Shown here one piece after another: positions 14,109 to 22,551 of a stretch of 27,384 nt of DNA (its first letter is position 1; every line of letters begins with the position of its first letter). A program made the translations under genes and the position numbers. The stretch spans positions 1 through 27,384 of the forward strand of contig CAZYJL010000013.1 of the NCBI GenBank assembly GCA_964647825.1, given 5' to 3'. The notes beneath the pieces were generated by a model. It made no database searches. It had not been told where the DNA came from and saw nothing but the letters and a program-made list of their open reading frames with translations. The DNA comes from VFKI01 sp964647825 (GTDB taxonomy: Bacteria; Pseudomonadota; Gammaproteobacteria; DSM-16500).

Positions 14109-15296
14109 ATGACGTTATTTTGTTTACCTGATTTAGGTGAAGGTCTTGCAGAAGCAGAAATTCATGCATGGCATGTGAAAGAGGGCGATACGGTACAAGT
14201 CGACCAACCGATGGTGAGTGTTGAAACAGCGAAGGCGTTAGTCGATGTGCCTGCACCGCATGCAGGAAAAATTTTGAAATTATATGGTAAACCCGGTGAT
14301 ATTATTCCAACGCATGCGCCGTTAGTTGAATTTGATAATCAAGTGGGGCAAACGCAGATCCGTGTGGATGCGGGGACAGTGGTGGGTGAATTGCCACAAA
14401 GTACACAGATTCTTATCGAAAATAATACGGTTTTTTCATCTGAGCAAATGCAAAATGCATTAAAAAAATCAGTTAAAGTGATGCCAGCTGTCAGAGCATT
14501 AGCTAATACATTACAGGTCGCATTAGAGTCGGTACAACCGACAGGTCCGCAAGGACAAATTACGGCAGAAGATGTGCAGCGTGCAGCAGATGAAGTGAAA
14601 AAAAATAAAATACAAATACATGCCGAAATAAATAATCAAACGCTATCTACTTCTTCTAAAACAATGCCATTACAAGGTGTGCGTCGCCAGATGGCACAAG
14701 CGATGATGCAGTCGCATCATGAGATTGTCCCGGTAACGATTGTAGAGGATGCAGATGTCACCGATGCACCAGCCGATTTTACGGTATTTTTATTACAAGC
14801 ATTAACATCTGCCTTGCAGCAAGTACCGGCACTTAATGCAACATTTCATTACGATGTAAAAAGTAAGAATTTCCATTTGACCTTGCATGATGACATTCAT
14901 ATTGGTTTGGCAGTCGATTCGCCAGAAGGATTATTTGTACCTGTTTTGAAAAATTGTGCTGCGCGTTCTGCAACGGAATTACGCGACATGGTGAATCGTG
15001 CCAAACAAGGTGTGAAAACGCGTTCGTTACAACCGAGTGATTTCCAAGCAGCAACTTTTTCACTTTCCAATTTTGGGACAATTGCCGGACGATATGCCAA
15101 TCCAATCATTGTCCCGCCGGCTGTGGCAATTTTGGGGTGTGGCAAAGTACGGTTAGAACCGGTTGTACGTGAGAATGCCATTGTGATTCGAAAAATTGCC
15201 CCATTGTCTTTAACGTTTGATCATCGTGCTGTCACGGGCGGTGAAGCATCACGGTTTTTGGCAGCGGTTATTTTATTTTTGCAAGGAGTCACTTAA
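14109..15296 (+). CDS. bkdB: 2-Oxo acid dehydrogenase E2, dihydrolipoyl acyltransferase
   Basis: A 395-residue core subunit that transfers the acyl group (isovaleryl in leucine breakdown) to CoA. It has one lipoyl domain (1-76) with the lipoylated lysine in SVETAKALV (K42), a linker, a peripheral subunit-binding domain (about 124-161, VMPAVRALANTLQV to GQITAEDVQRAA), and a catalytic domain (about 185-395) starting PLQGVRRQMAQAM. The active-site histidine is in FDHRAVTGGEA (H372). The usual HxxxDG reads HRAVTG, with Thr in place of Asp. ATG 14109 is preferred, with GGAG 10 bases upstream; it lies one base after the E1 beta stop. E3 (lipoamide dehydrogenase) is not encoded here and must come from elsewhere. 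Confidence 0.9.
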   Translation: MTLFCLPDLGEGLAEAEIHAWHVKEGDTVQVDQPMVSVETAKALVDVPAPHAGKILKLYGKPGDIIPTHAPLVEFDNQVGQTQIRVDAGTVVGELPQSTQILIENNTVFSSEQMQNALKKSVKVMPAVRALANTLQVALESVQPTGPQGQITAEDVQRAADEVKKNKIQIHAEINNQTLSTSSKTMPLQGVRRQMAQAMMQSHHEIVPVTIVEDADVTDAPADFTVFLLQALTSALQQVPALNATFHYDVKSKNFHLTLHDDIHIGLAVDSPEGLFVPVLKNCAARSATELRDMVNRAKQGVKTRSLQPSDFQAATFSLSNFGTIAGRYANPIIVPPAVAILGCGKVRLEPVVRENAIVIRKIAPLSLTFDHRAVTGGEASRFLAAVILFLQGVT

Positions 15297-16471
15297 TGGT
15301 TTCGAGTGAGCAAGAACGTGCAGCAACACTTGCTTTATTAAGAGAAACGATTTGCCAATTTGCAACACAAGAAATTTTGCCACTTGCTGCGAAGCTTGAT
15401 CGTGAAAATTATTTCCCACGAGAATTATGGCCGAAATTAGGAAAATTGGGTTTGTTAGGTATTACGGTAGAAGAGCAATATGGTGGTGCCGGATTAGGCT
15501 ATACCGAACATGTGATTGCTATGGAGGAAATTAGTCGTGCTTCCGCTGCCGTTGGGTTGAGTTATGGCGCACATTCAAATTTATGCGTGAATCAAATTCG
15601 TTTAAATGGCACAGAATCGCAGAAAAAAAAATATTTACCATTATTATGTACGGGTGAATGGATAGGTGCTTTAGCCATGAGCGAAGTACAGGCCGGTTCA
15701 GATGTGATGAGCTTGAGTTTACGTGCGGAACGCGTTGGTGATGAATTTGTTTTAAACGGCAGCAAAATGTGGATTACCAATGGTCCTGTGGCAGATGTGA
15801 TTGTTGTTTATGCACGTACGGAAAAAAAACAAAAATCTTCGCAAGGGATTACTGCATTTATTGTTGAAAAAAATTTTTCGGGTTTTTCACCCGCACAAAA
15901 AATCGATAAATTAGGCATGCGTGGTTCGGATACCTCAGAGCTAGTTTTTGAAGATTGCCGTGTGCCTGCTGAAAATATTTTAGGTGAATTGCATCACGGT
16001 TCGCATGTATTAATGAAAGGATTGGATTATGAAAGATTAGTCCTAGCAGCGGGCCCTGTCGGCATTATGCAAGCATGTTTGGATTTAGTCTTGCCGTATG
16101 TACGAGAACGTAAGCAATTTGGTAAAGCGATTGGTGAATTTGAATTAATTCAAGCAAAATTAGCAGATATGTATGTTGCGTTGCGATCTGCGCGAGCATG
16201 GCTAACGATGTTAGCAAATGATGCTGATGCGGAAAATACAATACCGCAGCATTTTTTTTCAAGAAAAGATGCTGCGGCCATTATTCTCTATACTGCAGAG
16301 TGTGCGATGCGCGTGGCAAATGAAACAGTGCAATGTTTGGGTGGTAATGGTTATACCAATGAGTATGCTGCGGGTCGTTTTTTGCGAGATGCAAAGTTAT
16401 ATGAAATTGGTGCCGGAACATCTGAAATACGTCGTATGTTAATTGGACGTGAATTGTTTGAGCGGGGATGA
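15296..16471 (+). CDS. liuA: Isovaleryl-CoA dehydrogenase
   Basis: A 391-residue FAD acyl-CoA dehydrogenase that converts isovaleryl-CoA to 3-methylcrotonyl-CoA and hands electrons to ETF. Family marks are AMSEVQAGSDVMSL (127-140), WITNGPVADV (159-168), KLGMRGSDTSELVFEDC (205-221), RKQFGKAIGEFELIQ and the C-terminal QCLGGNGYTNEY and YEIGAGTSEIRR. The feature that points to isovaleryl-CoA is the glutamate in DYERLVLAAGPVGIMQ (E246). It matches the unusual position of the catalytic base in human and bacterial isovaleryl-CoA dehydrogenases. The start overlaps the E2 stop by one base (TAATG), with AAGGAG at 15282-15287. The ETF subunits are at 25569-27262. Confidence 0.92.
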   Translation: MVSSEQERAATLALLRETICQFATQEILPLAAKLDRENYFPRELWPKLGKLGLLGITVEEQYGGAGLGYTEHVIAMEEISRASAAVGLSYGAHSNLCVNQIRLNGTESQKKKYLPLLCTGEWIGALAMSEVQAGSDVMSLSLRAERVGDEFVLNGSKMWITNGPVADVIVVYARTEKKQKSSQGITAFIVEKNFSGFSPAQKIDKLGMRGSDTSELVFEDCRVPAENILGELHHGSHVLMKGLDYERLVLAAGPVGIMQACLDLVLPYVRERKQFGKAIGEFELIQAKLADMYVALRSARAWLTMLANDADAENTIPQHFFSRKDAAAIILYTAECAMRVANETVQCLGGNGYTNEYAAGRFLRDAKLYEIGAGTSEIRRMLIGRELFERG

Positions 16472-16475
16472 AAAA

Positions 16476-18050
16476 ATGACATTGACGCAGGTAGATACGC
16501 ATCACGAGACATTTCGTACGAATGCCGCCGCAATGCAACGGGATGTACGAACGCTTAAAAAAAAATTAGCAGAAATTGCAGTAGGTGGATCAGCGTCTGC
16601 ACGGGAGCGTCATGTTGCAAACGGGAAATTATTACCTCGTGATCGCTTACGTCTTTTATTAGATACAGAAACAGATTTTCTTGAATTATCGCCGCTAGCC
16701 GGTTTGGGATTATACGACGATGTTATTCCAGCAGGCGGTATTATTACCGGGATTGGTAAAATTCATGGTATTGATTGCATGTTGATTGTGAATGATGCCA
16801 CGGTAAAAGGAGGGACGTATTATCCGATTACCGTCAAAAAACATTTACGTGCACAAGCGATTGCGAGTGAAAATCATTTACCTTGCATTTATTTAGTGGA
16901 TTCTGGCGGTGCATTTTTACCAATGCAAGAAGATGTTTTTCCAGATGCACAGCATTTTGGCCGAATTTTTTTTAATCAAGCGCGTATGTCGGCACGTGGG
17001 ATTCCTCAAATTGCCGCCGTGATGGGATCGTGTACGGCGGGTGGTGCGTATGTACCAGCAATGGCTGATGAATCGGTGATGGTCGCCAATCAAGCGACTA
17101 TTTTTTTGGCGGGCCCACCTTTGGTAAAAGCAGCAACAGGCGAGAATGTCTCGGCTGAAGCGTTAGGTGGCGCGGATGTGCATTGTCGTCTATCGGGTGT
17201 TGCGGATTATTATGCGGAGAGTGAATCGGATGCGTTGCAAATAGTACGTAATAGTGTTGCGCATTTTAATCAGCAAAAATTACAACAGACAATCGCATTA
17301 CAACCCTCTGAAGAGCCGCGTCTTGATCCAACAGAACTCTATGGCATTGTGTCTGCCGATCCGCGGTATCCTTTTGATGTGCGTGAAGTCATTTTACGTT
17401 TAGTCGATGCCTCTGTATTTGATGAATTTCGTGCCTTATATGGCAAAACAATTGTGTGTGGGTTTGCGCACCTTGCGGGTATACCTGTCGGAATGATTGC
17501 AAATAACGGTGTATTGTTTTCAGAGTCTGCATTAAAAGCCACGCATTTTATTGAACTATGTTGTCAACGTAAAATTCCTTTGATTTTTTTGCAGAACATT
17601 ACGGGTTTTATGGTGGGTAGCAAAGCGGAACAAGATGGGATTGCAAAACACGGCGCAAAATTAGTGAGTGCGGTTGCTTGTGCTGCTGTACCAAAAATGA
17701 CGGTGATCATTGGTGGTAGTTATGGTGCGGGTAATTATGCAATGTGTGGTCGAGCTTATGACCCACGGTTTTTGTGGACATGGCCAAATGCAAGAATTGC
17801 AGTCATGGGCGGTGAACAAGCGGCAGGTGTGTTAACGTCCGTGGGTCAGAAAAATAATGAAAAAAATCGCACCAAAGAAGCGATTATTGCGCAGTACTCA
17901 GAACAAAGTCATGCGTGGTATGCAAGCGCACGATTATGGGACGATGGGGTGATTGATCCATTAGATACACGACGGGTATTAGCATTGAGTTTATCGGTCG
18001 CATTAAATGCACCGATAACCTCTACGTCGTTTGGTCTTTTTAGGATGTAA
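16476..18050 (+). CDS. liuB: 3-Methylcrotonyl-CoA carboxylase, beta (carboxyltransferase) subunit
   Basis: A 524-residue carboxyltransferase that moves CO2 from carboxybiotin onto 3-methylcrotonyl-CoA to give 3-methylglutaconyl-CoA. It is a crotonase-fold tandem. The N-half has ARERHVANGKLLPRDRL (42-58), VKGGTYYPITVKKHLRAQ and the oxyanion loop GSCTAGGAYVPAM (184-196). The C-half has the second loop GGSYGAGNYAMCGRAYDPRF and WPNARIAVMGGEQAAGVL, which is typical of methylcrotonyl rather than propionyl carboxylases. ATG 16476 is chosen, just after the liuA stop, with GGGGATG before it. The biotin carboxylase/BCCP alpha subunit that must partner it is not encoded in this window. Confidence 0.92.
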   Translation: MTLTQVDTHHETFRTNAAAMQRDVRTLKKKLAEIAVGGSASARERHVANGKLLPRDRLRLLLDTETDFLELSPLAGLGLYDDVIPAGGIITGIGKIHGIDCMLIVNDATVKGGTYYPITVKKHLRAQAIASENHLPCIYLVDSGGAFLPMQEDVFPDAQHFGRIFFNQARMSARGIPQIAAVMGSCTAGGAYVPAMADESVMVANQATIFLAGPPLVKAATGENVSAEALGGADVHCRLSGVADYYAESESDALQIVRNSVAHFNQQKLQQTIALQPSEEPRLDPTELYGIVSADPRYPFDVREVILRLVDASVFDEFRALYGKTIVCGFAHLAGIPVGMIANNGVLFSESALKATHFIELCCQRKIPLIFLQNITGFMVGSKAEQDGIAKHGAKLVSAVACAAVPKMTVIIGGSYGAGNYAMCGRAYDPRFLWTWPNARIAVMGGEQAAGVLTSVGQKNNEKNRTKEAIIAQYSEQSHAWYASARLWDDGVIDPLDTRRVLALSLSVALNAPITSTSFGLFRM

Positions 18051-18053
18051 TTT

Positions 18054-18815
18054 ATGTTGCGTATTAATGAATTAACATCAACAAAAACCATGATTGAAAT
18101 TCAATTAAATCGGCCAGAAAAGCGTAATGCATTAGATGGCCCAATGGTACATGCACTGACCACGCAATTAGCACATTATGCAAAAGATACTGCGCTACGT
18201 TTATTGGTATTCAGCGCTGCTGGTCATGATTTTTGTGCAGGTGCAGATATTGCTTGGATGCAACAATTGGCAACGAAGTCAGAGGCAGAAAATATCGCAG
18301 ATGCATTAGCGTTAGCAAGATTATTTCATGCGATTTCGACATTCCCGTGCCCCGTCATGGTCTTGGCACAAGGCGCGGTGCTAGGCGGTGGCATGGGCAT
18401 TGTGTGTGCGGCGGATATTGTCGTTGCTAGCACGGATACTTTTTTTCGTTTTCCTGAAGTCGGGATGGGTGTTTGTCCATCCGTTGTGAGTCCATGGGTA
18501 GTACGTGTGATGGGTGAATCAGTAGCACGGTATTATTTTTTGACAACAGAAAAAATAACAGCAGAACAAGCGTATTCGCTTGGTATATTGCATAAAATCG
18601 TGCCATATGCAGCATTAAAAACGACTGGGCTCGCGCTTGCCAATTCGATGTTAAATTATAGTCAGTATGCCTTGTCAGAGAGTAAATTATTAGTCAATCG
18701 TCTGGCGAATCAGCAATTTTCTGAAGATATATTGCAGATGACAGCAGAGCATTTAGCAATGATGCGGCGATCGAAGGATGCACAAGAGAGGATGTTGGCG
18801 TTTATCAAGAAATGA
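18054..18815 (+). CDS. liuC: Enoyl-CoA hydratase family, probable methylglutaconyl-CoA hydratase
   Basis: A 253-residue crotonase-fold enzyme that should hydrate 3-methylglutaconyl-CoA to HMG-CoA. It has NRPEKRNALDG (19-29), the oxyanion-hole segments HDFCAGADIAWM (58-69) and GAVLGGGMGIVCAADI (107-122), and the catalytic-type glutamate in FPEVGMGVCP (E135). The glutamate of the GGG-x-E position in ordinary enoyl-CoA hydratases is replaced by glycine (GGGMGI), as I recall for Pseudomonas LiuC (GGAVGL). The following PSVVSPWVVRVMGE also resembles LiuC. It starts three bases after the liuB stop, with AGGATG as ribosome site. Function rests on family plus operon position. Confidence 0.87.
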   Translation: MLRINELTSTKTMIEIQLNRPEKRNALDGPMVHALTTQLAHYAKDTALRLLVFSAAGHDFCAGADIAWMQQLATKSEAENIADALALARLFHAISTFPCPVMVLAQGAVLGGGMGIVCAADIVVASTDTFFRFPEVGMGVCPSVVSPWVVRVMGESVARYYFLTTEKITAEQAYSLGILHKIVPYAALKTTGLALANSMLNYSQYALSESKLLVNRLANQQFSEDILQMTAEHLAMMRRSKDAQERMLAFIKK

Positions 18816-18822
18816 GGTAAAC

Positions 18823-19737
18823 ATGTCACAGATTGCTGTGGGTCGTGAGTTTGTTAAAGTTGTTGAAGTGGGCCCGCGTGATGGTTTACAAAATGAATCA
18901 ACAATTTTAACCACAGCAGATAAAGTTGCATTCATTCATTTATTATCTGAGACGGGACTATCTGTGATTGAGGCGACGAGTTTTGTTTCGCCAAAGTGGA
19001 TCCCACAATTAGCTGATCATCAAGCTCTTTTTTCAGCAATAAACAAAAATCCTGCTGTGTCGTATCCGGTTTTTGTGCCAAATCAGCAAGGCATGCAAAA
19101 TGCGTTAGCTGTGGGTGCACGCGCTATTTCTGTTTTTACAACGCCGTCAGAAACATTTTGTCAGAAAAATATTCATCGTTCTGTGGCAGAGAGTCTGGAT
19201 GAGATTGCAGCGATGGTAGCGCTAGCACGTCAACAAGACATATGGGTGCGTGCTTATGTATCGTGTGTTGCGGGCTGCCCTTATGAAGGTAATATAGCGC
19301 CCGCAGCGGTTGCAGCGGTTTGTGAAACATTATGGCAGTTGGGCTGTGATGAAATTTCATTGGGCGATACGATTGGTGTGGGGACAGCTGTTAAAATTCA
19401 AAAATTATTAGCAGCAGTCGTGCAGCAGGTACCCGTTGAAAAATTAGCTGTGCATTTTCATGATACCTACGGCCAAGCACTCGTGAATATTTATGTTGCA
19501 CTACAGGCAGGTATTCGTGTGATAGATAGTTCTGTGGCAGGCTTAGGGGGATGTCCTTATGCGAAAGGCGCAAGTGGTAATGTGGCCACGGAAGATGTAC
19601 TTTACATGCTTGAGGGTTTAGGCTTTGCGACAGGGATTGATTTAGTCAAGATTGTCGCCGCGGGTTGGTTTATTGCAGGGAAGTTAGGTAAGTCAGTACA
19701 GTCAAGGACAGGCCTTGCAATGAGGAAACAGAGCTAA
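18823..19737 (+). CDS. liuE: Hydroxymethylglutaryl-CoA lyase
   Basis: A 304-residue TIM-barrel aldol lyase that splits HMG-CoA into acetoacetate and acetyl-CoA, the last step of leucine breakdown. It has the N-terminal VEVGPRDGLQNE (14-25, catalytic Arg and metal-binding Asp), TSFVSPKWIPQLAD, the metal ligands in VHFHDTYGQALVN (H211, H213), and the signature GLGGCPYAKGASGNVATED (240-258) with the catalytic cysteine C244. The length fits the bacterial family. ATG 18823 is chosen because GAGG precedes it; a longer frame from 18778 overlaps liuC. The gap to liuC is only 7 bases, exactly where other liu operons carry the carboxylase alpha gene. Confidence 0.93.
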   Translation: MSQIAVGREFVKVVEVGPRDGLQNESTILTTADKVAFIHLLSETGLSVIEATSFVSPKWIPQLADHQALFSAINKNPAVSYPVFVPNQQGMQNALAVGARAISVFTTPSETFCQKNIHRSVAESLDEIAAMVALARQQDIWVRAYVSCVAGCPYEGNIAPAAVAAVCETLWQLGCDEISLGDTIGVGTAVKIQKLLAAVVQQVPVEKLAVHFHDTYGQALVNIYVALQAGIRVIDSSVAGLGGCPYAKGASGNVATEDVLYMLEGLGFATGIDLVKIVAAGWFIAGKLGKSVQSRTGLAMRKQS

Positions 19738-19738
19738 G

Positions 19739-21694
19739 ATGTCAATTGTCTCAAGAATTAAACAAGCGGTCTTGGGTGATCCGATTAATCCATTTAATCC
19801 GCAAGTGTTGCGTCATGTGTCATTGGTGGCTTTTTTGGCATGGGTTGGATTAGGTGCGGATGGTTTATCGTCATCCTGTTATGGTCCAGAAGAAGCGTTT
19901 CGAGCACTTGGTACACACACGCATCTTGCGCTCTATGTGGCGATGGCCACAGCGATTACTGTTTTTATTATTTCATTAGGTTATAACCAAGTCATTGAAT
20001 TATTTCCTAGCGGTGGTGGCGGATATAAAGTTGCGACGCGGTTACTTGGTCCATGGGTCGGCGTGGTATCAGGCGCAGCGCTGATTATTGATTATATTTT
20101 AACAATTACCGTGTCGGTGGCGAGTGGTGTGGACGCGTTATTTAGTTTATTCCCACACGCGATTGCTGGGTATCGATTACCAACAGAAGCAATTTTGCTT
20201 ATTTTTTTAATGGGTTTAAATTTGCGTGGCATGAAAGAGTCAATTAAATTTTTACTACCAATTTTTATTGGGTTTGTCATTTTACATTTTGGGTTAATTG
20301 TTTATGGCATATCAGCGCACAGTAAAGGGTTGTTATCGATTGTGCCCGATACGCTGGATCGCACAAAACGTCTTGCTGCTGTTTTGGGTTGGATGCCGGT
20401 ATTGGCGTTGACGTTGCATGCGTATTCATTAGGGAGTGGTACATACACTGGGCTGGAAGCTGTATCAAATAATGTGAATCGTTTAAGCGAGCCGCGGGTA
20501 CGCACTGGGAAGTGGACCATGTTTTACATGGCGATTTCACTCAGTTTTACCGCAGCGGGTATTATTTTGTTGTATCTTTTGTGGGATGCAAAACCCATTG
20601 CCCATCTCACACTAAATGCCGTTGTTTTTCATTCTATTTTGGGTGATTCGTGGATTGGTAAAATGCTGCTACTGGTGACACTGTTATCCGAAGCGGGTTT
20701 ATTATTTGTCGCTGCGAATACCGGTTTTTTAGCAGGACCCACCGTGCTGGCGAATATGGCAGTAGATGGTTGGTTACCGAATCGTTTTCGTCATTTGTCT
20801 ACACGTCTTGTTGTGCAAAATGGGTTGATCTTATTTGGTATTTCTGCATTGCTGATTTTATTATGGAGTCGTGGCAGTGTGTCACTATTAGTGATTCTTT
20901 ACAGTATTAATGTTTTTATCACATTTTCTTTGTCTTTATTAGGCTTAAGTGTGTATTGGATGCGGCATCGCAAGCAAGCATCACCGCATTGGAAAGCGCG
21001 TTTATTATTTTCTTTATTTGCTTGTTTGATTACCTCGAGTATTTTATGCATTACTTTATATTCCAAATTTGAATCGGGCGGTTGGGTCACTTTATTATTG
21101 ACCTGTACAGTGATTGGCGTTTGTTTTTTGATTCGTCGTCATTATCAGAAAGTGAATGAAAAATTAGCCAAGTTAGATATTCAATTACGATTGCCTATTG
21201 TTCGAGAGAAAAATGATCCTTTACCACACGCGGATCCTTTAGCACCCACTGCTGTTATTTTTGTTGGAAAAAGTGTGGGCGTAGGGATGCATACATTGTT
21301 GTCGGTGATTCGAATTTTTCCTCGCTATTTTCGAAATTTTGTTTTTGTCAGTGCGGGGGTAGTAGATGTAGAAAGTTTTTCAGGGCAGCGTGCTTTACAA
21401 GAAATGCGGACGGAAGTGAATCAAATATTACAATATTTTGTTGATTATTGTCATCAATATGGTTTGTCAGCAGAGAGTGAAGCAATTTTCGGTACAGATA
21501 CAGTAGAAATGTTAACCACAGAAGCCCGTCAAATGAGTGAGCGTTATCCAAATTGTATCTTCTTTGCAAGTCGTTTGGTGTTTGAGCACGATAACTGGTT
21601 TACACGAATTTTACATAATGAAACACCGACAACGTTGCAGCGCTCTTTGCATTTAATGGGCAAAGAGTTAATGATTCTGCCAATGAGGATATAA
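19739..21694 (+). CDS. APC-superfamily permease, KimA-like
   Basis: A 651-residue inner-membrane transporter with about 12 hydrophobic segments in residues 1-470 and a cytoplasmic tail of about 180 residues. ADGLSSSCYGPEE (40-52), LFPSGGGGYKVATRLLG (88-104) and AALIIDYILTITVSVASGVDA (113-133) follow the same order as LSSDALSSVAYG, YPQGGGAY and LVDYILTVAVSISAGTDA of Bacillus subtilis KimA (YdaO), a high-affinity K+/H+ importer. The tail starts a new domain at PTAVIFVGKSVGVGMHTLL, as KimA has a universal-stress-like tail. The substrate could be K+ or an amino acid; the operon position would also allow a branched-chain substrate. It begins one base after liuE, with a poor ribosome site, so it is probably co-transcribed. 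Confidence 0.75.
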   Translation: MSIVSRIKQAVLGDPINPFNPQVLRHVSLVAFLAWVGLGADGLSSSCYGPEEAFRALGTHTHLALYVAMATAITVFIISLGYNQVIELFPSGGGGYKVATRLLGPWVGVVSGAALIIDYILTITVSVASGVDALFSLFPHAIAGYRLPTEAILLIFLMGLNLRGMKESIKFLLPIFIGFVILHFGLIVYGISAHSKGLLSIVPDTLDRTKRLAAVLGWMPVLALTLHAYSLGSGTYTGLEAVSNNVNRLSEPRVRTGKWTMFYMAISLSFTAAGIILLYLLWDAKPIAHLTLNAVVFHSILGDSWIGKMLLLVTLLSEAGLLFVAANTGFLAGPTVLANMAVDGWLPNRFRHLSTRLVVQNGLILFGISALLILLWSRGSVSLLVILYSINVFITFSLSLLGLSVYWMRHRKQASPHWKARLLFSLFACLITSSILCITLYSKFESGGWVTLLLTCTVIGVCFLIRRHYQKVNEKLAKLDIQLRLPIVREKNDPLPHADPLAPTAVIFVGKSVGVGMHTLLSVIRIFPRYFRNFVFVSAGVVDVESFSGQRALQEMRTEVNQILQYFVDYCHQYGLSAESEAIFGTDTVEMLTTEARQMSERYPNCIFFASRLVFEHDNWFTRILHNETPTTLQRSLHLMGKELMILPMRI

Positions 21695-21696
21695 TC

Positions 21697-22551
21697 ATGC
21701 AGCAGAAAAAAATTCAGCGTCATATTCTGACGGGTTTAATTGTTTTGGTTGTTTTAGGGAGTCTTTTTTGGTGGTTGTATACGCGTTTATTTGTCAGTAC
21801 AGATAATGCGTATGTGAATGCCAATACAATTCAAATTGCTTCACGTGTCAGTGGCCCAATTGATAAATTATATGTCAAAGATAATCAAGCAGTGCAGTCT
21901 GGTGCATTGTTGTTTGAGTTAGATCCAGCCACATTCATTGCAACAGTAGAACAAGATAAAGCATCACTTGCACATGCAATAGCAAAGTTGGAGATAGCAA
22001 AAACAACGGCAGAACGCACATTGGCATTGGTTGCAAAAAAAGTTGCGTCAAAAGAAGCCGGTGATATTGCATCATCAAATTTACGCTCTGCCGTTGCTGA
22101 AAAAAAATTAGCTGAAGCTGCTTTATCCATTGCGCAATTAAATTTGCAGTATACAAAAATTTATGCGCCTGCAACGGGCTGGATAACGCATCTTTCATTA
22201 CGCCCTGGTGATGTCGTTACTGCAAATCAGCCGTTATTTGCATTAGTGAGCAGTGAAGAATTTTGGATCGATGCGAATTTTCGTGAAACTGAAATTCATG
22301 AACTTTCTATTGGTCAAAAGGCAAAAATTACCATTGATATGTATCCGAATAAAGAATTTCGTGGTGTGGTGGAGAGTATTAGTAGTGGCACGGGTGCTGC
22401 ATTTTCTCTATTACCACCAGAGAATGCGACAGGTAATTGGGTTAAGGTTACACAACGTGTGCCAGTACGCATTCGTGTCTTGGATCCTGATCCACGTTTC
22501 CCTTTGCGGGTAGGATCGTCTGCAACGGTTACATTGCACCGCAATGAGTAA
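21697..22551 (+). CDS. EmrA/HlyD-type membrane fusion protein
   Basis: A 284-residue periplasmic adaptor of an efflux pump. It has one N-terminal membrane segment (about 10-30), then STDNAYVNANTIQIASRVSG, typical of EmrA. A biotinyl-lipoyl-like barrel (VKDNQAVQSGALLFELDP) is followed by a short alpha-helical hairpin (about 85-150), and by IYAPATGWITHLSLRPGDVV, FWIDANFRETEI and a beta-barrel with QRVPVRIRVLD. The helical hairpin is shorter than that of E. coli EmrA (about 390 residues in total). It starts two bases after the permease stop and overlaps the EmrB-type gene that follows. The outer-membrane partner (TolC type) is not in the window. Confidence 0.88.
   Translation: MQQKKIQRHILTGLIVLVVLGSLFWWLYTRLFVSTDNAYVNANTIQIASRVSGPIDKLYVKDNQAVQSGALLFELDPATFIATVEQDKASLAHAIAKLEIAKTTAERTLALVAKKVASKEAGDIASSNLRSAVAEKKLAEAALSIAQLNLQYTKIYAPATGWITHLSLRPGDVVTANQPLFALVSSEEFWIDANFRETEIHELSIGQKAKITIDMYPNKEFRGVVESISSGTGAAFSLLPPENATGNWVKVTQRVPVRIRVLDPDPRFPLRVGSSATVTLHRNE

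Noticed and set aside
14833..15181. Minus-strand open frames inside the E2 gene
   Set aside because: Shadows of the catalytic domain of E2; no ribosome sites or domains.
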